6,179 bases of DNA from Spirochaeta sp. UBA2779 (GTDB lineage Bacteria > Spirochaetota > Spirochaetia > DSM-2461): positions 1 to 6,179 of the forward strand of contig DEIH01000043.1 of NCBI GenBank assembly GCA_002352375.1, read 5' to 3'. Position numbers and translations under genes: made by a program. Below, in pieces: positions 1-4,652 of this stretch. Position 1 is the stretch's first letter, and every line of letters starts with the position of its first letter. The notes below the pieces were generated by a model. That model saw only the letters and a list, made by a program, of their open reading frames with translations. It ran no database searches and was not told the origin of the DNA.

Positions 1-1595
1 ACCCGGTGGATAGCTTCCCTGATTCTCTCTTCGGTTTCCGTATCCACACTGCTTGTGGCCTCATCCAGTACGAAAATCGCCGGGTTTGCCAGGATGGCCC
101 GGGCGAAGGAAATCAACTGTTTTTCTCCCACACTGAGCTTTCCTCCTCCGGAGCCAACCTCAGTTTCGTAGCCCTTTTCCAGATTAATTATAAAATCATG
201 GGCACCCACCATTTTTGCGGCGTCTTCCACTTCAGCATCTGCGGCTTCCAGCCTGCCGTACCGGATATTCTCCATAACAGTTCCACTGAATAGGTGAGGG
301 GATTGGAGCACATACCCCAGGCGGGACTGGAGCCATTCCTGGGATTCCTCCCGGTAATCAACACCATCGATGAGAATCCTTCCTTCTGTGGGTTCATAAA
401 ATCGGCAGGCCATATTCACTATTGTGCTCTTCCCCGAACCTGTCTCACCTACAAGGGCTACAGTTTCCCCGGCACGGATGTTCAAGTTGAAGTTCTTGAG
501 TATCATTTCACCCTTGCCGTAATGAAAACTCACACTCTCAAAACGAATTTCTCCCCGGAGGTGTATGGAATTAATCCCACTTCCCGGATCCTGGATAGAA
601 GGAATTTCATCCAGGAGGGATAACACCCGTTCAGCCGAGGCCTGGGCGTATTGGAGGTCGGCAAAAACCCGGCTGAGTTCCAGGACTGGATCGAAAAAAC
701 CAGCGGTGGCGAAAAGAAAGGACACCAGTACACCGTAGGTTAAACCGTTTCCTTCCATTACGCCGCTTCCTCCCCGCCAGAGGGCCAGAGCCGTACCCAC
801 CGCCCCCAGGGTGAGAACAGCCGGCATAAAGAGAGCCGAGAGGGTTGCGGTTCTTATAGCGTGAGTTCTCATGGCACCGGTAAGCTCGGCAAACTCGGCG
901 GAGTTGGATTCTTCCCGGACAAGGGTTTTTGAAGTTCGGGCCCCGTTGATACCCTCGTTGTAGGAACCTGTAATTTTAGAATTGATTTTCCTTACCTGCC
1001 TGTAGCCGTTTAAGATTTTTTTCTGGAACCACATGGCAATTATCATCAGCAGGGGAAGTACTGAAAGGCTGATGAGGGCCAGCCGCCAGTTCACAACCAG
1101 CATGGTAACCGCCATTATCATCATATAGGCCAGGCCCCATGAAATATCGATGAGACTCCAGGCGATAACGTCTCCGAGCTTCTGAGCGTCAGATGTCATT
1201 CTCGCCATAATCCAGCCTGCAGGAGTACGGTCGTAGTAGGAAAAGCTGAGTTCCTGCAAACGTTTGAAGCCTTCTTTCCGGATATCGTAGCAGATACCCA
1301 TATCCACCTTTCCCGCAATGGCGATAAAAGAAAAGATATTTACCGACTGGAAGACGCCCAGTCCGGCAAAGATAACAACAAATAAAAACACTTTGCTCGT
1401 ATTACCGGGGATAATCACTTTATCAACCAGCCAGCCGGTGATAAAGGGCTGCACCACGTCGATGGCTGCAACCAGAACCATCAGAATAACCATGATGGAA
1501 ATCTGCTTCCTCCGCTGCCCGGCATAATGAAGAAGACTCTTCCATGTTTGCCAGTCAAAGCGTTTTGTAAACTCTTTTTCGCTGTAACCGCTCAT
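1..1595 (-). CDS. ABC exporter half-transporter, catalytic-site subunit of a heterodimer (3' end cut by window)
   Basis: Membrane and ATPase subunit of a multidrug/lipid-type ABC exporter; 531 complete codons are visible, and the last 50 or so residues, including the switch histidine, lie beyond position 1. Residues about 30-310 form a six-helix exporter membrane domain. The nucleotide-binding domain follows: A-loop Tyr359, Walker A GETGSGKST at 383-391, Q-loop Gln431, signature LSVGE at 487-491, Walker B IFVLDE at 507-512 with catalytic Glu512, D-loop SSVD at 515-518. The signature departs from LSGGQ, as is typical for one half of heterodimeric exporters. The ATG overlaps the upstream gene's stop (ATGA), and a strong GGGAGG lies 7 nt before it, inside the upstream gene, so the start is secure and translation is probably coupled. 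The substrate cannot be read from sequence. By family, it should pair with the 1592-3421 product in the inner membrane. Confidence 0.95.
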   Translation of the reverse strand, partial: MSGYSEKEFTKRFDWQTWKSLLHYAGQRRKQISIMVILMVLVAAIDVVQPFITGWLVDKVIIPGNTSKVFLFVVIFAGLGVFQSVNIFSFIAIAGKVDMGICYDIRKEGFKRLQELSFSYYDRTPAGWIMARMTSDAQKLGDVIAWSLIDISWGLAYMMIMAVTMLVVNWRLALISLSVLPLLMIIAMWFQKKILNGYRQVRKINSKITGSYNEGINGARTSKTLVREESNSAEFAELTGAMRTHAIRTATLSALFMPAVLTLGAVGTALALWRGGSGVMEGNGLTYGVLVSFLFATAGFFDPVLELSRVFADLQYAQASAERVLSLLDEIPSIQDPGSGINSIHLRGEIRFESVSFHYGKGEMILKNFNLNIRAGETVALVGETGSGKSTIVNMACRFYEPTEGRILIDGVDYREESQEWLQSRLGYVLQSPHLFSGTVMENIRYGRLEAADAEVEDAAKMVGAHDFIINLEKGYETEVGSGGGKLSVGEKQLISFARAILANPAIFVLDEATSSVDTETEERIREAIHR

Positions 1596-1608
1596 GAGAC
1601 AGCCTCCC
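1592..1608 (-). promoter_or_regulatory. Ribosome binding site and ATGA stop/start overlap joining the two ABC genes
   Basis: GGGAGG (minus strand, 1608 to 1603) sits 7 nt before the ATG at 1595, and the ATG shares bases with the TGA stop of the upstream ABC gene (1594-1592). The 4-nt overlap with a strong site inside the upstream coding region is the usual sign of translational coupling and equal production of two subunits of one complex. Confidence 0.85.
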
Positions 1609-3421
1609 GGGATCCGGCATTCTGAATACTCCAGATTCTTTTGTAGAGTCCATTCTGTCCGATTAATTCCGAGTGGCTCCCTTCCTGGGTGATTCGCCCC
1701 TGTTCAAGGACGAGGATGCGGTCGGCCTCGCTCAAGGTGCTGGTTCTGTGGGCGATGATAATTACCGTGGCGTTTCCATAACGTCTTTTCAGCGAGGCTC
1801 TGATGGAGGAGTCGGTTTCCGAGTCCACAGCACTTAACGAGTCATCCAAAATCATGATTTTCGGGTTTCTCACCAGAGTTCTGGCCAGGGCCACTCTTTG
1901 TTTCTGCCCCCCGGACAGGGTTACCCCTCCTTCGCCGACAATGGTCTGGTAGCCCTTATCAAAACTCTCGATTACATCGTGGAGAGATGAGGCTTTGGTG
2001 GATGCGTATATCATCTCTTCAGGAGTTTCAGGTAAGGCCAGAGCCACATTGTCTTTTACCGATCTGTTGAACAGAAAGGGTTCCTGGAGAACGATACATG
2101 CCTGTCTGCGCAGATGTCTGCGGTCCCAGTCAACGGTGCTTATACCGTCGATAAGAATCTCACCGGCGGTTGGATCGTAAAGCCTGGGTATAAGGTTCAC
2201 CAGAGTGCTTTTACCTGAACCTGTAGGTCCGAGGATGGCGATAATTTCCCCTGGCTTTATTGTAAAACTGAGGTTTTTAAGTATCGGCCTTCCTTCTTTA
2301 TAGTGGAAATTCACATTACGGAACTCAACGGCTCCCAACACCCGGCCTTTGATATCTCCGGTTTCCACTTCCGCCGGTTCATCAAGTATCTCCTGTATCC
2401 GCCGCAGGGAAACCGTGGCTTTACCCATTTCGGTGAGTATCCGGCCCATCTGCCGTACCGGCCAGAGCAGTCTTCCGATGTAGGTAAAAAAGAGAACAGC
2501 GGTACCCAGGCTTATTTTCCCCTGGGCTGCCCAATACCCGCCTACCGCCATAACAAGACCGATCTGGGTAAAGCAGAGAAGATCTGAGATAGACCAGTAC
2601 CAGGCTATCAGCTTGATTAGCCGGTAGTTCTTGTCCCGGAACTCGGAATTCTTATCATCGAATTTCTGTATTTCATGTTCCCGCCGTGCAAAGGCCCTGA
2701 CAACCCGGATTCCACTGATATTTTCCTGGAGGGTGGCACTCAGCCGGCCTTCACATTCATCGGCCTCACCGAAAACATCTTTTACTTTCAAAAAGAAGAT
2801 GTACCCGAAAAGAAATATTGCCGGGAGCATGGCCATGGATACCCAGGTAAGGGACACGCTGAGAGAGGACATGAGAAGGGCGGTGAAAATAACCAGGAAT
2901 ATACCCCGGCCGATTTCCACCGCCTGGGTGGCCAGAAAACTCCTGATGGTTTCCACATCACTTGTGCAGCGCTGAATAAGATCTCCGGTGTTGGCCTTCA
3001 CATGGTATTCGTAGTCAAGGTTCTGCAGATGACTGTAGAGACGATTGCGTATTCTTCTAGCTGTATCTTCAGCGGCGATAGCCGACCAACGGCCTTTGAG
3101 ATAGAGGAACAATCCGGAGATACCCATCAAAACCACCGAGATTCCAGCCGCAGGGAGAAGGAGCTGCTTTATCTGTCCGCCCTCCCCCAGGTTATTAATT
3201 ATCCGTCCGATCCATGAGGCTCCATCCCAGTCCTGTTCCCCGATACCCACATCCAGAACGATGCGGATAATCTGGGGCTGAAGCAGACCGAAAAAAGCTG
3301 CCAGGGCTATGGCAATCCATGAGGCCGTATATCGCCCCCGGCTGCCCCTCATATGTCTGTTTAATCTTTTTAAAGTACTCAATTTATTTACCGGCCGCAT
3401 GAAAACGGCATAAAAGTGCAT
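1592..3421 (-). CDS. ABC exporter half-transporter, degenerate-site subunit of a heterodimer
   Basis: Complete 609-residue half-transporter, normal length for the family. Residues about 34-325 hold six predicted membrane helices (near 34-58, 88-108, 171-190, 191-212, 270-297, 303-322). The ATPase domain shows A-loop Tyr374, Walker A GPTGSGKST at 398-406, Q-loop Gln446, canonical LSGGQ at 502-506, Walker B IMILDD at 522-527, D-loop SAVD at 530-533 and switch His558. Asp527 replaces the catalytic Glu, so the site built from this Walker B and the partner's LSVGE should be slow or inactive, while the partner's Glu512 with this LSGGQ forms the working site. That is the TM287/288, BmrCD and LmrCD arrangement. 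The first in-frame ATG (3421) is used; Met8 and Met24 are alternatives. None has a good Shine-Dalgarno, unlike the strong sites of the leader ORF upstream and the partner gene downstream. Export substrate unknown. Confidence 0.95.
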   Translation of the reverse strand: MHFYAVFMRPVNKLSTLKRLNRHMRGSRGRYTASWIAIALAAFFGLLQPQIIRIVLDVGIGEQDWDGASWIGRIINNLGEGGQIKQLLLPAAGISVVLMGISGLFLYLKGRWSAIAAEDTARRIRNRLYSHLQNLDYEYHVKANTGDLIQRCTSDVETIRSFLATQAVEIGRGIFLVIFTALLMSSLSVSLTWVSMAMLPAIFLFGYIFFLKVKDVFGEADECEGRLSATLQENISGIRVVRAFARREHEIQKFDDKNSEFRDKNYRLIKLIAWYWSISDLLCFTQIGLVMAVGGYWAAQGKISLGTAVLFFTYIGRLLWPVRQMGRILTEMGKATVSLRRIQEILDEPAEVETGDIKGRVLGAVEFRNVNFHYKEGRPILKNLSFTIKPGEIIAILGPTGSGKSTLVNLIPRLYDPTAGEILIDGISTVDWDRRHLRRQACIVLQEPFLFNRSVKDNVALALPETPEEMIYASTKASSLHDVIESFDKGYQTIVGEGGVTLSGGQKQRVALARTLVRNPKIMILDDSLSAVDSETDSSIRASLKRRYGNATVIIIAHRTSTLSEADRILVLEQGRITQEGSHSELIGQNGLYKRIWSIQNAGSREAVS

Positions 3422-3470
3422 TACTGTCCCGTGAAGGAATGTATATCAATCGTTGCGATATTCTTTAGAG

Positions 3471-3488
3471 CTATGATTTGTATTTCAT
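3471..3488 (-). CDS. Possible five-codon mini-ORF in the exporter leader
   Basis: ATG at 3488 followed by Lys, Tyr, Lys, Ser and TAG. GGAGAGG (minus strand, 3503-3497) lies 8 nt upstream, separated by a C-rich run, so a ribosome could start here. It is in a different frame from both the 21-codon leader ORF and the exporter gene, and it ends about 50 nt before the exporter ATG. An ORF this short can easily arise by chance. It is recorded because it lies between a translated-looking leader and a gene with a weak start site, where short ORFs often have regulatory roles. Confidence 0.25.
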   Translation of the reverse strand: MKYKS

Positions 3489-3501
3489 TGGGGGGACCTC
3501 T

Positions 3502-3519
3502 CCGATCATCGGTGATGAT
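3502..3519. repeat. Two overlapping short palindromes in the leader region
   Basis: CCGAT-C-ATCGG at 3502-3512 is a perfect 5-bp inverted repeat around one base. Overlapping it, ATCATC-GGT-GATGAT at 3505-3519 is a perfect 6-bp inverted repeat around three bases. The second shares three bases with the foot of the large hairpin at 3517-3553, so in RNA the two stems cannot both form fully. They could be a protein-binding site in DNA or alternative stems in the leader RNA. They are short enough for chance to remain possible. Confidence 0.35.
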
Positions 3520-3553
3520 TCCGGAAGTTCTCCCTGAGGGAGGTTTCGGAATC
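3517..3553 (-). promoter_or_regulatory. Strong hairpin after the leader ORF, possible attenuator element
   Basis: A long inverted repeat begins 5 nt after the leader stop codon. In minus-strand RNA, GATTCCG (3553-3547) pairs with CGGAATC (3523-3517), followed by a mismatch, two A-T pairs, a small internal loop, then CTCCC (3542-3538) with GGGAG (3534-3530) around a TCA loop. Read as plus-strand RNA it is slightly better, because two A/C mismatches become G-U pairs. No U-run follows on either strand, so it is not a standard intrinsic terminator as it stands. CCTCC at 3543-3539 in its ascending arm is exactly complementary to the leader's GGAGG at 3635-3631, so a competing fold is possible. Confidence 0.6.
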
Positions 3554-3558
3554 CCGTT

Positions 3559-3624
3559 TCAGCGATTGCGATGAGCCACGGGGCCATCGACAGTGCGCAG
3601 GGTAAAAGCTTTTATTCTGTTCAT
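3559..3624 (-). CDS. 21-codon leader peptide ORF ahead of the ABC exporter genes
   Basis: ATG at 3624, TGA at 3561-3559. The peptide begins MNRIKAFTLRTVDG and ends VAHRNR; it has five basic residues plus one His, no Cys, and no run of a single amino acid that would suggest amino-acid sensing. GGAGG lies 6 nt before the ATG, the best-placed ribosome binding site in this leader, and a good promoter ends about 22 nt before the ATG. A stable hairpin begins 5 nt after the stop, and the exporter gene starts 138 nt further on with a weak site. This layout suits a regulatory leader that senses ribosome progress, as bmrB does for the heterodimeric exporter bmrCD in Bacillus subtilis. I do not recognise the peptide itself. 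The frame also remains open after the TGA for 45 more codons, to a TAA overlapping the exporter ATG. Confidence 0.55.
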   Translation of the reverse strand: MNRIKAFTLRTVDGPVAHRNR

Positions 3625-3630
3625 AGGAAT

Positions 3631-3635
3631 CCTCC
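3631..3635 (-). promoter_or_regulatory. Strong Shine-Dalgarno of the leader ORF
   Basis: GGAGG on the minus strand with a 6-nt spacer (ATTCCT) to the ATG at 3624. This is close to ideal complementarity and spacing, and is the main reason to believe the short ORF is translated. The exporter gene downstream has nothing comparable before its own ATG. Confidence 0.7.
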
Positions 3636-3646
3636 GTTGTTGAAAA

Positions 3647-3675
3647 ACATTAGCGTCCTTGCGTTCAGAGGTCAA
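3647..3675 (-). promoter_or_regulatory. Sigma-70-type promoter for the leader ORF and ABC exporter genes
   Basis: On the minus strand, TTGACC (3675-3670) matches the -35 consensus at five of six bases. After exactly 17 bp comes TAATGT (3652-3647), which keeps the three most conserved -10 bases (first T, second A, last T). Transcription would start near 3640, giving about 16 nt before the leader ATG and about 220 nt before the exporter ATG. The element overlaps the opposing promoter for the 3695-4630 gene. Confidence 0.6.
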
Positions 3676-3686
3676 TCCCATATAGT
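3659..3686 (+). promoter_or_regulatory. Candidate promoter for the unknown gene at 3695, probably leaderless
   Basis: TTGCGT (3659-3664), a 16-bp spacer, and TATAGT (3681-3686, five of six to the -10 consensus). The predicted start of transcription is about 3692-3695, at or next to the ATG at 3695. There is no Shine-Dalgarno before that ATG, which agrees with a leaderless or near-leaderless message. The opposing promoter's -35 (3670-3675) lies inside this spacer. Confidence 0.5.
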
Positions 3687-3696
3687 TAAAAACTAT
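3682..3696. repeat. Perfect 6-bp inverted repeat over the -10 box and start codon of the unknown gene
   Basis: ATAGTT-AAA-AACTAT, two perfect 6-bp arms around three bases. It covers most of the candidate -10 element and the first two bases of the ATG at 3695, where a bound repressor would block transcription. It is A/T-rich, so chance is a real alternative. Confidence 0.35.
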
Positions 3697-4630
3697 GAAA
3701 GAACCAGCTCTTCTTGTTCCTTATCCAGGTCCTGATGCTTCAGGTGATACCTGCGACGTCTATCTGTACCTCCGACCTGAAACCAATGGTGTGCTTACAG
3801 AGAGTGTTATGATGAAAACTATTGTGGGTGATACCCAGTGGAAAGAAGCTGTTAAACTTGTCTATCTTGCCAACTACCCCGGGGATTTTATCCATACCCG
3901 ACATCTGGTGGAGCACCACTACAAGGTGAAGATATTTTTTGCCCGTAACGGAGGCAGTGTATTCTCCTCAGGGATGCGAAGGGATTTTGAAAAAAAATTC
4001 AATGTAGATTTTGATGAGGACAAGGTTCTCGGAGCATTTGATGCCCTGGACTATACCGGATTCGGGGAAGAGGATCTGTTCGGATACCGGGTTGGTGAAG
4101 AAGATATGATGGTAACTCTCGGGCAGAATGTGAAACGCCGGGGGGATATCTGGATTGTGAATTACGATATTCCTGCCATTTTACACCGCAATACTTTTGA
4201 TACTGACATTGCTGTGATGGTTTTCCGTGTTTCCCTGAACTGGAAGGATTTTGAGGAATTGGTGGCCCTGATGTCAATTCACCTGGTTGAGTCCGGAGTA
4301 TTAGGTAAGGATACGCCGCCCAGCCGGGCCTTTCATTACTCCAGAAGCCCCTGGGAGCAGCTTTTAGACGGTATCGACTACCTATGGGGGGTGGATATTT
4401 CAGACGGCGGAGCGGAGGATGACATTTCCTTTGGAGCCTATATGATGAGCCGGGGCTACTCCCGGCAGCATCTGAAGGATATTATCCGCCGTCCTCTGGT
4501 GCTATACAAAGATGTAGATGGAAATACCCGGGAACGGAACATTTTCGAGCTCAGTTCGGGGATGACTTACCCCGAAGCTGAGCAGGCTTTGAATAGGGTG
4601 GTGAGGACTCTTGATTTGAGAACCTACTGA
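3695..4630 (+). CDS. Conserved-looking soluble protein of unknown function
   Basis: A 311-residue protein with no signal peptide, no membrane segment and one Cys (Cys20), so it is probably cytosolic. I do not recognise a family. It is acidic through the middle (clusters near 105-138, and ISDGGAEDD near 235-243), has a proline-rich start (PYPGPD near 9-14) and a basic patch KRRGD near 147-151. The N-terminal half looks like mixed alpha/beta, and a helix-rich C-terminal third holds YSRQHLKDIIRR near 255-266. No nucleotide-binding loop, zinc motif or catalytic triad is evident. Codon use and composition resemble the neighbours, so it reads as a native gene. The ATG at 3695 is chosen because it is the first in frame and sits where the candidate promoter would begin transcription; the next Met codons (39 and 40) would remove a normal-looking N-terminus. 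It is divergent from the exporter operon and convergent with the cyclase. My guess is a lineage-restricted spirochaetal protein, with low confidence. Confidence 0.85.
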   Translation: MKEPALLVPYPGPDASGDTCDVYLYLRPETNGVLTESVMMKTIVGDTQWKEAVKLVYLANYPGDFIHTRHLVEHHYKVKIFFARNGGSVFSSGMRRDFEKKFNVDFDEDKVLGAFDALDYTGFGEEDLFGYRVGEEDMMVTLGQNVKRRGDIWIVNYDIPAILHRNTFDTDIAVMVFRVSLNWKDFEELVALMSIHLVESGVLGKDTPPSRAFHYSRSPWEQLLDGIDYLWGVDISDGGAEDDISFGAYMMSRGYSRQHLKDIIRRPLVLYKDVDGNTRERNIFELSSGMTYPEAEQALNRVVRTLDLRTY

Positions 4631-4652
4631 CTCCGGGCAATCCCCTATTTAC
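4631..4652. other. 22-bp convergent gap without a visible terminator
   Basis: The unknown plus-strand gene stops at 4630 and the cyclase stops at 4653. The gap contains no inverted repeat and no hairpin with a T-run on either strand, so transcripts from each side probably run into the other gene or end by a factor-dependent route. This is inferred from absence of signal only. Confidence 0.5.

Noticed and set aside
2675..3217. A 180-codon open frame on the plus strand.
   Set aside because: It lies fully inside the well-supported ABC gene on the other strand, has no ribosome site, and its translation looks like an antisense shadow. The same applies to the other plus-strand frames within 1-3421 and 4653-6179, and to the minus-strand frame at 3999-4277.
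3517..3553. The hairpin as a standard intrinsic terminator.
   Set aside because: No U-run follows the stem on either strand. It may still be a regulatory stem, but a simple terminator call is not supported.
3517..3561. UGA followed by a hairpin could be a selenocysteine codon with a bacterial SECIS element.
   Set aside because: The distance from UGA to the apical loop (21 nt) is in the usual range, but the loop is UCA without the G normally needed at its start. The predicted peptide has no Cys or redox motif near the UGA and resembles no selenoprotein I know.
3446..3694. An extended N-terminus of the ABC gene or a decayed part of it in the intergenic region.
   Set aside because: An in-frame TGA at 3448-3446 blocks extension, and the translations of this region show no ABC transporter features.
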